Origin: an uncultured Pseudomonadota bacterium
GTDB lineage: Bacteria > Pseudomonadota > Gammaproteobacteria > Methylococcales > Methylomonadaceae
DNA: 8,448 nt
NCBI GenBank assembly: GCA_903931355.1
Contig: CAIZCB010000507.1
Span: 1 to 8,448, forward strand
Direction: 5' to 3'
In this document: one piece after another, positions 1 to 6,670 of the stretch
Layout: each line of letters starts with the position of its first letter
Numbering within the stretch: position 1 is the stretch's first letter
Notes under the pieces: generated by a model
The model's input: only the letters and a program-made list of their open reading frames with translations
The model's database searches: none
Told to the model about the DNA's origin: nothing
Position numbers and translations under genes: made by a program

Positions 1-34
1 GTAGCGAGGCACCAAAGTAAATTAAATTTTTCAT
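1..34 (-). CDS. hemY: HemY N-terminus (partial, runs off window)
   Basis: Only the first 11 codons are present (MKNLIYFGASL), starting at an ATG 15 bases after the hemX stop. HemY proteins begin with a hydrophobic membrane segment followed by a second one and a TPR-type periplasmic or cytoplasmic domain; the short hydrophobic start seen here fits this. A weak AGG lies 7 bases before the ATG. The assignment rests mainly on position: in gammaproteobacteria hemY normally follows hemX in the hemCDXY operon. The exact biochemical role of this gammaproteobacterial HemY is unsettled; it is not the protoporphyrinogen oxidase that bears the same name in Gram-positive bacteria. With 11 residues the identity is inferred from synteny, not from motifs. 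Confidence 0.65.
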   Translation of the reverse strand, partial: MKNLIYFGASL

Positions 35-49
35 AATGCTGCCTGTTGA

Positions 50-1207
50 TTACTGGCCATTTTTCGCTGATCCATCGGCAGCGGGAGCTGAAGATGGATT
101 TTTATCGGTATCGATACGCAATTTACTAATGTCTTTCAGCAGTTTCAAAGAGCCGCTGACATCAGGATATTGGCTACGAATTTGCACGGCAGATAGTTTA
201 TTTAACTCGGCTTCAAAACGCTCGGTTGAGATATTTTCAGCAAAGTTTTTCTTTAGCCATAGTTTGGTGTCAGCAATGCTGCTGGCAAATAAGGTGTCGT
301 TTTGTTGGACTAAAGCAATTTCTATCATTTCCAAACGCACTTTCAATTGTTGTTTGATGAAATGCGCTTCTTCTGGGGTCAAAATGGCCTGAACTTCTTG
401 TGATGTATGGCGTAAAACCACATAGCCTTTTAATTGTTTGGCAACACTGCTGAGTAAGCCGTTTTCTTGTTCTGCCAAATTAGAGCTAGGGGCTTTAGTG
501 TCATCCGGTTGTTTGCCGGCGTGAGGTAAAAATACCGCCAGATTTTCAACCGCATCTTGTAAATGTTGAATGCCTGCATAAATGCCAACGATGTCTGGCA
601 CTGTCGCGCCATTCAGCAAAGCAATTTCTTTAGCAATTTGTTCGCGTACTTTAAACGCTGCAGCATCACCGCTTTCGCGTAGACGTTGGTCAGCGGCTTC
701 TAAGGCTTCGCGAGTGGTGGCAACGTCACCGACTAAATGTAAGCGTTGGTTGGCGACTGTTAATAAATATTCAGCATCAGCCAGTAACCAATCGCCACGG
801 GTTTTACCTAGTTGGCGTTGCAAAGTTTGAATAGAGGTTTCCAATTCTTTTTTCGCGGTATTCAGGCGCTCTTCGTGCAAGCTAGAAAAACTCGCTAAAG
901 TTTCGGTGAAATGATTGTCTTTGCCAGTCATTTCGCTATTCAGATTGCTAATTTGGTTTTGCAAACCGGTGATTTGTTCACGCAAGCCGTTCATTTCTTT
1001 ATCGACTTCAATCAGTTTTAAATTGTCCTGATTGTTTTCGCTGTCTTGGCTACTGCGTAATTGCTGGAAAAAATAAAATCCAGCCGCGCCTAAAGCGATG
1101 GTTAAAACGATGGCGATAATGCCTATCAATAAGCCTGCGCGCGATTTTTTAACCACTACAGTAGGTGCTGGTATTGGTTCTTGTTGTTGTTCAATTACGT
1201 CGGCCAC
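50..1207 (-). CDS. hemX: HemX, membrane-anchored heme-locus protein
   Basis: This 385-residue protein has the HemX layout and about the usual length (E. coli HemX is 393). A short cytoplasmic N-terminus rich in Gln and Pro is followed by one transmembrane segment at about residues 25-47. A long heptad-like coiled coil covers about 60-135, and the conserved HemX domain starts at W140 (WLLADAEYLLTVANQRLHL, 140-158). The C-terminal tail is low in complexity (Ser/Ala/Asp). The family is often labelled uroporphyrinogen-III C-methyltransferase, but it lacks the SAM-binding domain of that enzyme, and no such motif is visible here. The likely role is as a membrane scaffold or accessory protein of heme synthesis. 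The start is GTG at 1207, overlapping the end of hemD by 17 bases. A GGGGA 5 bases before the GTG supports this choice, and the next Met is residue 72, beyond the membrane segment. Confidence 0.93.
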   Translation of the reverse strand: MADVIEQQQEPIPAPTVVVKKSRAGLLIGIIAIVLTIALGAAGFYFFQQLRSSQDSENNQDNLKLIEVDKEMNGLREQITGLQNQISNLNSEMTGKDNHFTETLASFSSLHEERLNTAKKELETSIQTLQRQLGKTRGDWLLADAEYLLTVANQRLHLVGDVATTREALEAADQRLRESGDAAAFKVREQIAKEIALLNGATVPDIVGIYAGIQHLQDAVENLAVFLPHAGKQPDDTKAPSSNLAEQENGLLSSVAKQLKGYVVLRHTSQEVQAILTPEEAHFIKQQLKVRLEMIEIALVQQNDTLFASSIADTKLWLKKNFAENISTERFEAELNKLSAVQIRSQYPDVSGSLKLLKDISKLRIDTDKNPSSAPAADGSAKNGQ

Positions 1208-1961
1208 TGTTTTCCCCGTTAAATAACGTCGTCAAGGTCTCTAAAATTGCTGCATCAGTGGGCTGTTGGCTCACTGCTATCTGTGTAAATCCAAGTTGTT
1301 CGGCGGCTTCGGCGATACGTTGGCTCGCTGCCACTAATAAAACGGTTTCTAATTGCTTTGCTGAAACACTGTCCAGCATGGTTAGCAAGTTTTGCAAGGC
1401 TTCGATGCTGGTAATAGTGATGGCATCAAGCTGTTGCTCGGTAATTCGTTTAACTAAATTGCTATTATCAATTTTTGGCTGTTGGCGACGATAAACTTCT
1501 AAATAAGCAACATGGGCACCGCGACTGCGTAAGCCTTGTTCTAATTTATCTCTGCCACCAACGCCACGGACAATAAAACAGTTTTTTTCGCTAACGGTTT
1601 GTAAAGCCGGTTCTGCCAATAAGCCTTCGCTACTAAATTCAGTTGCTGGCACACAATCTACTCGCCATGCGGCATTTTCCAAGGCTTGTGCAGTGGCTTT
1701 GCCAACTGCGGCAATCTTAGGTAAAGCCGGCATTTTGCCATTGAACGCTTTGATAGCAAAATCCACAGCATTCGTGCTGGTAAAAATTAGCCAGTCACTT
1801 TGCGATGCAGCCGCTAAAACTGTGGCTTCCGGTAAATTTTCAACGATTTCTAAGGTTGGAAATCGTAAAGCTACGCCGTTATGTTGTTCAATCAATCCGC
1901 ATAAATGATCAGCTTGTCCCGCAGGACGAGTGACCAAAATTTGTGCAGCGTTTAAATTCAC
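1191..1961 (-). CDS. hemD: Uroporphyrinogen-III synthase
   Basis: HemD cyclises hydroxymethylbilane, with inversion of ring D, to uroporphyrinogen III, the last common precursor of heme, siroheme and cobalamin. It acts in the cytoplasm as a monomer with two Rossmann-like lobes. The 256-residue length is normal. Sequence of the family is poorly conserved, but its usual landmarks are present: TRP at 11-13, FTSTNAV at 60-66, AVGKATA at 85-91 at the lobe linker, RGVGGRD at 132-138, YRR at 157-159 and ITSIEAL at 183-189. The start is GTG at 1961, overlapping the hemC stop as GTGA. There is no strong Shine-Dalgarno sequence (only a GAG within hemC), so translation is probably coupled to hemC. The gene overlaps hemX by 17 bases downstream. 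Position directly after hemC makes the assignment firm. Confidence 0.96.
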   Translation of the reverse strand: MNLNAAQILVTRPAGQADHLCGLIEQHNGVALRFPTLEIVENLPEATVLAAASQSDWLIFTSTNAVDFAIKAFNGKMPALPKIAAVGKATAQALENAAWRVDCVPATEFSSEGLLAEPALQTVSEKNCFIVRGVGGRDKLEQGLRSRGAHVAYLEVYRRQQPKIDNSNLVKRITEQQLDAITITSIEALQNLLTMLDSVSAKQLETVLLVAASQRIAEAAEQLGFTQIAVSQQPTDAAILETLTTLFNGENSGRRN

Positions 1962-2884
1962 TGATACAGCTCGCGTAAAATTTGTTCGGCACCTTGTGCT
2001 AATAAGTCATTAGCCACTTGAATCCCCAATTGTTCGGCTTGCTCAAAGCTGGCTTCCGCTTCGGCACGGTAGATTTTTGCACCATCAGGACTGCCTACCA
2101 AACCACGTAGCCAAAGTTTGTCGCCTTTAATTTCGGCAAAACCAGCAATCGGCACTTGGCAGCCGCCATTTAAACGCGCATTCATGGCGCGTTCAGCGCG
2201 AACTCTTAAACTAGTTTCTTCATCATGCAAGACTTTTAAATAAGCATGGATTTCTGCGTCATCGATACGGCATTCGATACCAATCGCGCCTTGACCGATA
2301 GCCGGTAAACTTTCGGTTGAATCCAAACCTTTGGTAATCCGTTCGCCCAAACCTAAGCGTTTTAAACCAGCAGAAGCCAAAATAATCGCGTCGTATTCAT
2401 CGGCATCGAGTTTAGCTAGGCGGGTGTTAACGTTGCCGCGTAAGCTGAGAATTTCGGCATTTGGAAATTGGGCTTTGATTTGGCATTGGCGACGTAAGCT
2501 GGAGGTGCCGATACGGGCATTGGCAGGCAATTCGGCCAAGCTTTTATAACGATTGGATACAAAGGCATCGGTAGGGTCTTCGCGATTCAGAATCACGGCT
2601 AAGTGCAAACCTTCTGGAAATTCGACCGGCACGTCTTTCATCGAATGCACAGCAATATCGGCAATCCCATCGATCATGCCCTGCTCTAATTCTTTAACAA
2701 ACAAACCTTTGCCGCCGACTTTAGCTAATGGCGCATCGAGAATCTTGTCGCCACGGGTGACCATTTTTACCAATTCGGTTTTTAAGCCGGGAAAAGCTTG
2801 TTGTAAGCGCTCTGCCACATGTTCCGCTTGCCACAAAGCCAATGGGCTTTGTCGAGTCGCAATTCTTATAATTTTTTCAGCCAA
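1958..2884 (-). CDS. hemC: Porphobilinogen deaminase (hydroxymethylbilane synthase)
   Basis: HemC joins four porphobilinogen molecules into hydroxymethylbilane in the cytoplasm, using a covalently attached dipyrromethane primer. The 308 residues match the family length. The cofactor-carrying cysteine is C242 in [13 protein letters not shown] (238-250), and the catalytic aspartate is D84 in HSMKDVP (80-86); both fall at the same numbers as in E. coli HemC. Also visible are [12 protein letters not shown] (9-20), the basic GTSSLRRQ (126-133) that holds the substrate and cofactor carboxylates, and [10 protein letters not shown] (147-156). The start is TTG at 2884, because AGGA lies 6 bases upstream and no in-frame ATG or GTG precedes it; an ATT one codon earlier is too close to the AGGA. 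It heads the hemCDXY run, after a 123-base leader with a hairpin. Confidence 0.98.
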   Translation of the reverse strand: MAEKIIRIATRQSPLALWQAEHVAERLQQAFPGLKTELVKMVTRGDKILDAPLAKVGGKGLFVKELEQGMIDGIADIAVHSMKDVPVEFPEGLHLAVILNREDPTDAFVSNRYKSLAELPANARIGTSSLRRQCQIKAQFPNAEILSLRGNVNTRLAKLDADEYDAIILASAGLKRLGLGERITKGLDSTESLPAIGQGAIGIECRIDDAEIHAYLKVLHDEETSLRVRAERAMNARLNGGCQVPIAGFAEIKGDKLWLRGLVGSPDGAKIYRAEAEASFEQAEQLGIQVANDLLAQGAEQILRELYQ

Positions 2885-2890
2885 AATAGT

Positions 2891-2894
2891 TCCT
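2891..2894 (-). promoter_or_regulatory. Ribosome binding site deciding the hemC TTG start
   Basis: AGGA on the minus strand, 6 bases before TTG at 2884. It is the only good Shine-Dalgarno match near the 5' end of the hemC frame and supports TTG as start, giving the N-terminus [12 protein letters not shown], which has the usual short lead before the conserved ATRQSPLAL motif. Confidence 0.7.
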
Positions 2895-2903
2895 GCCGGT
2901 TTA

Positions 2904-2926
2904 GACGATAAACGCTTTTTATCGCC
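2904..2926 (-). promoter_or_regulatory. Hairpin in the hemC leader
   Basis: The minus strand can fold into a 9-pair stem (one G-U wobble) with a 5-base loop, reading GGCGATAAA - AAGCG - TTTATCGTC. It ends 9 bases before the AGGA of hemC. No T-run follows, so it does not look like an intrinsic terminator. It could protect the 5' end of the mRNA, modulate hemC translation, or be a protein-binding dyad in DNA. The base pairing is directly visible; any function is inferred. Confidence 0.5.
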
Positions 2927-2954
2927 GTTAATCTTTTCAATAAAAATAGCCGCT

Positions 2955-2960
2955 ATTGTA
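2955..2960 (-). promoter_or_regulatory. Candidate -10 element upstream of hemC
   Basis: TACAAT on the minus strand is a 5/6 match to the sigma-70 -10 consensus. It lies about 70 bases before the hemC start in the only sizeable gap of this half of the window. No good -35 hexamer is found at 16-18 bases upstream, so a promoter here would have to be weak or activator-dependent. The hemCDXY run could instead be read through from rlmL-acyP. Confidence 0.3.
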
Positions 2961-3007
2961 ATCTGATTCGGCGCTGGAGTTGTTCATAACTTGTCTTCCC
3001 GATTTGA

Positions 3008-3280
3008 TTAGGCGATCTCAAAAGCACTAAATTCGCATTGATCATGATGCGGATTGATAATTACTTCGCTGACTTTGGCTAATAATGGGCCTTTGTGACA
3101 CCAAGTAATCAGCTGTTGCAAAGCGTCTGAATCGCCTTGGGCAATAATTTCGACGCTGTTATCAGGCAAGTTTCTGACCAAACCCTTTAGATTGAATTTT
3201 GAAGCTTGTTTTTGGGTGTTGGCGCGGAAATACACGCCTTGTACTCGACCCTTGACAATAATGTGCAATGTTTCGCTCAT
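3008..3280 (-). CDS. acyP: Acylphosphatase
   Basis: Small cytoplasmic enzyme that hydrolyses the carboxyl-phosphate bond of acyl phosphates such as acetyl phosphate or carbamoyl phosphate; its physiological substrate in bacteria is uncertain. The 90-residue length is typical for the single ferredoxin-like domain. The signature GRVQGVYFRA (11-20) carries the phosphate-binding Arg19, and GLVRNLPDNSVEI (33-45) carries the catalytic Asn37. Most homologues have Gly where this one has Asn in the LPDxSVE turn, a minor change. The ATG overlaps the stop of rlmL as ATGA, so the two are almost certainly co-transcribed and translationally coupled. I know of no functional tie between acylphosphatase and rRNA methylation; the pairing may be simple operon packing. 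Confidence 0.97.
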   Translation of the reverse strand: MSETLHIIVKGRVQGVYFRANTQKQASKFNLKGLVRNLPDNSVEIIAQGDSDALQQLITWCHKGPLLAKVSEVIINPHHDQCEFSAFEIA

Positions 3281-5472
3281 CGGCTAATTTTCCAGCAATA
3301 GTGAATTTTGGCATCACGGGCAAAATCTTCACCGATGGTTGAGGCGCTGATGTCTTCGATTTTTAAATCGGCTAATGCATCGTAATCCATTTTAAAACGG
3401 CGGAAATTGGTTGAAAAATACAAAACACCGTTATCGGCCAATAATTCTGACGCATGTTTCAAAATCTGCACATGATCGTTTTGGATGTCAAAAGCATCGT
3501 CCATTTTCTTGGAATTAGAAAAAGTCGGTGGATCGAGGAAAATTAAATCAAATTGCTGTTTAACTTTTTGTCCGGCTTGTTCTGCCAACCATTCTAAACA
3601 ATTGGCTCGGACTAATTTGTGATCGCCGCGAATGCTGTTTAAATCAAAATTACGTTTAGCCCAATCTAAATAAGTGTTGGACATATCGACGGTGACGCTG
3701 GAGATTGCGCCACCGATAGCAGCATGAACGCTGGCGCTACCGGTGTAGGCAAACAAATTCAAAAAGCGCTTGCCTTTAGCCTGTTGTTGAATGGTCAAAC
3801 GAATTGGCCGGTGGTCAAGAAAGATGCCCGTGTCGAGATAATCTTCAAAATTGACCCAAAACTTACAGCCGCCTTCTTCAATGATATGAAAACGTCCAGA
3901 ATCGCCTTGTTTCTCGTATTGGTCGGTGTTTTTTTGTTTACGACGAATTTTTAAAAACACTTGCTCACGCGGAATGCCCAATACTTTGGGGATTTCTGCC
4001 ATCGCGCTGGCTAAGCGTTGATTAGCTTTGTGTGGATCGATGGTTTTTGGTGATTCGTATTCTTGAACATTGACCCAAGTTTGTTCACCTTGATAAATAT
4101 CCACTGCCACAGCGTATTCGGGTAAGTCAGCATCGTAAACTCGGTAGCAATTAACTTGATTTTGTTTAGCCCATTTGCTGAGTTTTTTGAGATTTTTTCG
4201 CAAGCGATTGCCAAACATTTCAGCTTGAGAATCCGGTTGTTCAGCTTCGCTACGGCGGCTAATTTGCTCTAAACGCTCTTCTTGGGATTTAGCTTTAGGC
4301 TCAAAAAAGCCGGGTTCTTCTAAGTTAAAACGCAGCAATTTACATTCCAATGCGCCATTAAATAAGGTGATTGGTTTTTGCGAACGCACACCTAATCTAA
4401 AACCCAACTCAGGATTGCTGATAATCATCGTCGCTTGCCAGCCAACGAAACGGTTTTTCAGAATCTCGCCAAAACGTCGGTAAAGTTCTGCGGTTTCGGC
4501 TTCGTCACCTAGACGCTCACCATAAGGCGGGTTACAAGCAATTAAACCTTTAGGCCAGCTTTCGGCAGCGGCAGCATCGTTAATGTCGCGTTTTTCGATG
4601 TGGATTTTGCCTTGTAAACCGGCGTTTTCGACGTGTTGTACTGCGGCGACGACTGTGCGGCGATCTTGGTCGAAGCCAACAATCGGCGGTAATTTGCTAA
4701 TGCCAATATCGCGACGTTGTTTGGCATCGTCCAACAGGCTTTGCCATAAAGCTGCATCGTGTTTTTTCCAGCCTAAAAAGCCGTAATACTCGCGCAGTAA
4801 ACCCGGTGCATAGTCAGCGGCAATCATCGCGCCTTCTAATAACATGGTGCCGGAGCCGCACATCGGATCAAGTAAAGAACCGCCTTGTGCTGCAATTTTT
4901 GGCCAGCCGCTGCGTAACAAAATCGCCGCTGCTAGGTTTTCTTTAATTGGCGCGGCGATACTGATGTCGCGGTAGCCGCGTCGATGTAAACTTTCACCAG
5001 ACAAGTCCAAGCTGATTTGCGCGGTTTCATTGTGTAAATAGACGTTGACGCGAATGCTAGGGCGTTCGGTATCGATATTGGGGCGTTTGTTAAATTTGGT
5101 CCGCATTTGATCGACGATGGCGTCTTTCACTTTTAGCGCACCAAAGTGGGTGTTGTTAATCGCCGGATTATTTTTGGAACTGAACGATACAGCTAGGCTG
5201 TCGTCGGGTTTGAGATGATCAAACCAATTGATTTTTTGAACACCGTTGTATAAGTCTTGTTGGGATTTGACTTCAAAACTGCCCAACAATAATAGAATTC
5301 GATTGGCGGTACGTGACCAAAGACAGGCTTTATAAGCCATTGCCAAATCGCCTTTAAAAGCGACACCGGCCATTTTATGTTGAATTTGTTGTGCGCCGAG
5401 CGACTCAAGTTCGGTGGCGAGGATGCCTTCCATTGCTTTGGGCGTGGTGGCAAAGAGTTGGTAGCTGGTCAT
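3277..5472 (-). CDS. rlmL: Bifunctional 23S rRNA methyltransferase RlmKL
   Basis: This fused enzyme methylates 23S rRNA at two sites during 50S assembly: m2G2445 by the N-terminal RlmL half and m7G2069 by the C-terminal RlmK half (E. coli numbering), with SAM as donor. The 731 residues are slightly more than the 702 of E. coli. A THUMP domain covers about 45-155. The first methyltransferase shows the SAM motif LDPMCGSGTM (201-210) and the catalytic motif NPPYGERLGD (314-323). A charged linker at about 392-430 (many Glu, Lys, Arg, Gln) joins the second half. That half has SAM motif LNLFAYTGSASV (571-582) and DPPTFSNSKK (647-656). Both active sites look intact. The ATG at 5472 begins the conserved FATTPKAMEGILATEL region within a few residues; no clear Shine-Dalgarno sequence precedes it. 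It overlaps acyP by 4 bases. Confidence 0.98.
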   Translation of the reverse strand: MTSYQLFATTPKAMEGILATELESLGAQQIQHKMAGVAFKGDLAMAYKACLWSRTANRILLLLGSFEVKSQQDLYNGVQKINWFDHLKPDDSLAVSFSSKNNPAINNTHFGALKVKDAIVDQMRTKFNKRPNIDTERPSIRVNVYLHNETAQISLDLSGESLHRRGYRDISIAAPIKENLAAAILLRSGWPKIAAQGGSLLDPMCGSGTMLLEGAMIAADYAPGLLREYYGFLGWKKHDAALWQSLLDDAKQRRDIGISKLPPIVGFDQDRRTVVAAVQHVENAGLQGKIHIEKRDINDAAAAESWPKGLIACNPPYGERLGDEAETAELYRRFGEILKNRFVGWQATMIISNPELGFRLGVRSQKPITLFNGALECKLLRFNLEEPGFFEPKAKSQEERLEQISRRSEAEQPDSQAEMFGNRLRKNLKKLSKWAKQNQVNCYRVYDADLPEYAVAVDIYQGEQTWVNVQEYESPKTIDPHKANQRLASAMAEIPKVLGIPREQVFLKIRRKQKNTDQYEKQGDSGRFHIIEEGGCKFWVNFEDYLDTGIFLDHRPIRLTIQQQAKGKRFLNLFAYTGSASVHAAIGGAISSVTVDMSNTYLDWAKRNFDLNSIRGDHKLVRANCLEWLAEQAGQKVKQQFDLIFLDPPTFSNSKKMDDAFDIQNDHVQILKHASELLADNGVLYFSTNFRRFKMDYDALADLKIEDISASTIGEDFARDAKIHYCWKISR

Positions 5473-5492
5473 AGTGTGCGACTGTGTTCTGT

Positions 5493-5526
5493 GTGGCCGC
5501 CTAGGATAGCAATTTGTTTGCTTGTG
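5493..5526 (-). promoter_or_regulatory. Weak candidate promoter of rlmL
   Basis: In the 68-base gap between the toxin gene and rlmL the minus strand carries CCGACA and, 16 bases on, TATCCT, each a 4/6 match to the sigma-70 -35 and -10 consensus, roughly 30 bases before the rlmL ATG. This is a low-scoring match and could be chance, but a separate promoter for rlmL would be sensible if the upstream toxin-antitoxin cassette was inserted later. Element borders are approximate. Confidence 0.25.
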
Positions 5527-5540
5527 TCGGGGATTATTTG

Positions 5541-5843
5541 TTAGCTAGGTAGTTTTAATCTATCCAGCCAGTAATTCGGTTGGCGGTGTAAATGCGCGAT
5601 GGCAACGATAATTATGGTTTGGTCTTCGATAGCGTAAAGTACGCCATAGGGAAAGCGTTTGATTAAGCTACGACGGATATTTCCTGATAAAACGGCGTAA
5701 GCGGTTGGATAAGCACAAATGCGTTTGGTGGCGGTATCAAATTCGCGCAAAAACTGAGTGCCGAGGTTTTTCTGTTGTGCTTCATACCATTCAAAAGTAT
5801 CGTCTAATTCTTTAACGGCATAATCGAGAAATTTAATTTTCAT
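5541..5843 (-). CDS. Type II toxin, ParE/RelE fold
   Basis: A 100-residue protein of the ParE/RelE toxin superfamily. Typical features are the N-terminal strand and helix MKIKFLDYAVKELDDTFEWY (1-20), the second long helix around 27-45 (LGTQFLREFDTATKRICAYP), and the core strands containing RFPYGVLYAI (63-72) and VAIAHLHRQPNYW (79-91). The HxHRxPxYW ending is characteristic of ParE-like members of the family. ParE toxins poison DNA gyrase, while RelE-type toxins cut mRNA on the ribosome; sequence alone does not settle which applies here. The ATG at 5843 overlaps the antitoxin stop as ATGA, the standard antitoxin-first arrangement that keeps toxin synthesis coupled to antitoxin synthesis. No truncation or frameshift is visible, so the toxin is probably functional. 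Confidence 0.92.
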   Translation of the reverse strand: MKIKFLDYAVKELDDTFEWYEAQQKNLGTQFLREFDTATKRICAYPTAYAVLSGNIRRSLIKRFPYGVLYAIEDQTIIIVAIAHLHRQPNYWLDRLKLPS

Positions 5844-6052
5844 CGATACTTTTGCATGACCGTTTCGTAATCAACACTTGATAGCAGGCCGGATCGATAG
5901 GCCGACAATCGTTTTTCAGCTTCTGTCGTCCAAATTTTATCGATTTCTGGATTGGGCGTGTCTAGGTCTGCAAGTAATTGTTCAGCCAGTTGTAATTTTT
6001 CTAAAGCGGGTAGTTGGCTGATTTGTTGGTAAATCTCTTGGCTAATAAGCAT
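5840..6052 (-). CDS. Type II antitoxin, addiction-module (unstable antitoxin) family
   Basis: A 70-residue acidic protein of the addiction-module component family that pairs with ParE/RelE-fold toxins. The helix at about 5-31 has the family pattern IYQQISQLPALEKLQLAEQL followed by LADLD. The C-terminal part (WTTEAEKRLSAYRSGLLSS, 41-59, then VDYETVMQKYR) is the predicted toxin-wrapping segment. The family usually has no obvious helix-turn-helix, and none is seen here, so whether it represses its own promoter is unclear. The ATG at 6052 has a GAGG 7 bases upstream, a better ribosome site than any visible before the toxin, which fits excess antitoxin production. The cassette sits between two housekeeping units on the same strand. 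Confidence 0.92.
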   Translation of the reverse strand: MLISQEIYQQISQLPALEKLQLAEQLLADLDTPNPEIDKIWTTEAEKRLSAYRSGLLSSVDYETVMQKYR

Positions 6053-6059
6053 CTTTTTA

Positions 6060-6063
6060 CCTC
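6060..6063 (-). promoter_or_regulatory. Ribosome binding site of the antitoxin
   Basis: GAGG on the minus strand, 7 bases before ATG 6052. It fixes the antitoxin start. It contrasts with the toxin gene, whose ATG overlaps the antitoxin stop and must rely mostly on coupling. Confidence 0.65.
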
Positions 6064-6072
6064 GGGATGATG

Positions 6073-6099
6073 AAGCAGCTAATCACCGATCAGCTGCTT
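6073..6099 (-). terminator. Hairpin between FKBP gene and antitoxin: probable terminator
   Basis: An 11-pair stem (one G-U) with a 5-base loop: AAGCAGCTGAT - CGGTG - ATTAGCTGCTT on the minus strand, starting 10 bases after the FKBP stop. On the minus strand only TT follows the stem, so it is a poor intrinsic terminator by the T-run rule. On the plus strand it is followed by TTTTAATT, but no plus-strand gene ends there. It may still end the ctaB-to-fkbp transcript, or its dyad may be an operator of the toxin-antitoxin pair, since it lies 20 bases before the antitoxin ATG. Confidence 0.5.
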
Positions 6100-6103
6100 T
6101 TAA

Positions 6104-6117
6104 TTCAGATTACTGAA
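6104..6117. repeat. Small dyad over the FKBP stop codon
   Basis: TTCAG - ATTA - CTGAA, a perfect 5-base inverted repeat with a 4-base spacer that overlaps the FKBP stop codon. It lies 4 bases from the larger hairpin at 6073-6099. It may be chance at this length; it is listed because two dyads sit next to each other just upstream of a toxin-antitoxin pair, where operators are expected. Confidence 0.3.
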
Positions 6118-6631
6118 CTTTAATTAACTCAACATCAAAAATCAAAGTTGAGTTAGGGCCAATGCTTGGGCCAGCATGGCGTTCGCCGTAAGCTAAGTTA
6201 GAAGGGATGAACAATCTGGCTTTGCCGCCTTCTTTCATCAGTTGCAAACCTTCAGTCCAGCCTGCGATCACGCGGTTTAGACCAAAAGTAATTGGCTCGC
6301 CACGTTTGTAAGAGCTGTCGAATACTTTGCCGTCAATTGTGGTGCCTTCGTAATGAACGGTGACGTTTGAAGTAGCGTTTGGTGATGCGCCAGTGCCTTC
6401 GGTAATCACTTGGTATTGCAAGCCGCTGGCGGTGGTAATAACACCTTCCATTTTGCCGTTTTCAGCTAAAAAGGCTTCGCCCATGGCTTTATTGTCTGCG
6501 TTGCTTACTTGGGTCACGGTATCTTCACCTGAATTGTCTGAGTTAAGGGTTTTGTTTTTAAGATAAAAAACGCCAGCGCCGATAATAACAGCGATAACAA
6601 TGGCGATTAGAGCGTATTGCGATGATTTCAC
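6110..6631 (-). CDS. Membrane-anchored FKBP-type peptidyl-prolyl cis-trans isomerase
   Basis: A 173-residue FKBP-type prolyl isomerase that should fold proteins on the periplasmic side. Residues 6-24 are an uncleaved-looking hydrophobic anchor with a Lys at each end and no lipobox. A polar linker (25-47) follows, then AMGEAFLAENGK (49-60), which resembles the tail of the Mip/FkpA N-terminal region. The catalytic domain covers about 66-172. Drug- and substrate-pocket residues of FKBP12 have counterparts here: Y94, F104, D105, F116, V121, I122, W125, Y148 and F165. The long helical dimerisation domain of Mip and FkpA is missing, so this is probably a monomeric, tethered form. The start is GTG at 6631, supported by AGGGAG 5 bases before it. 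It is probably the last gene of the ctaB operon. I leave the symbol blank because fkpA, fklB and mip cannot be told apart. Confidence 0.95.
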   Translation of the reverse strand: MKSSQYALIAIVIAVIIGAGVFYLKNKTLNSDNSGEDTVTQVSNADNKAMGEAFLAENGKMEGVITTASGLQYQVITEGTGASPNATSNVTVHYEGTTIDGKVFDSSYKRGEPITFGLNRVIAGWTEGLQLMKEGGKARLFIPSNLAYGERHAGPSIGPNSTLIFDVELIKVQ

Positions 6632-6636
6632 GGATT

Positions 6637-6642
6637 CTCCCT
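6637..6642 (-). promoter_or_regulatory. Ribosome binding site deciding the FKBP GTG start
   Basis: AGGGAG on the minus strand, 5 bases before GTG 6631, a near-perfect Shine-Dalgarno match. It selects GTG as start and thereby includes the N-terminal hydrophobic anchor. Confidence 0.75.
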
Positions 6643-6670
6643 AGTTAAGTTGAGATGGATAAAAAATTGA

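Noticed and set aside
50..1207. Reading HemX as a uroporphyrinogen-III C-methyltransferase
   Set aside because: The protein has a membrane anchor, coiled coil and HemX domain, with none of the SAM-binding motifs of CobA/CysG-type enzymes. The common database label is misleading.
2945..2957. AT-rich dyad AATAGC-G-GCTATT followed by TTTATT on the minus strand, as a terminator of rlmL-acyP
   Set aside because: Only five weak pairs remain once a 3-base loop is allowed, and it overlaps the better candidate -10 element TACAAT. Too weak to call.
2553..2966. Plus-strand open frame of 137 codons opposite hemC and its leader
   Set aside because: It lies antisense to a certain gene, has a composition expected of a reversed coding frame, and shows no recognisable domain. 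The same holds for the other plus-strand frames, for example 36-392, 1165-1494 and 3724-3954.
2885..3007. A known riboswitch class in the hemC leader
   Set aside because: The leader is short and shows one simple hairpin without the multi-stem layout of known riboswitches such as cobalamin or FMN.
6073..6105. Plus-strand terminator (stem followed by TTTTAATT)
   Set aside because: No plus-strand gene lies upstream; the T-run arises from A-rich sequence on the coding strand after the FKBP stop.
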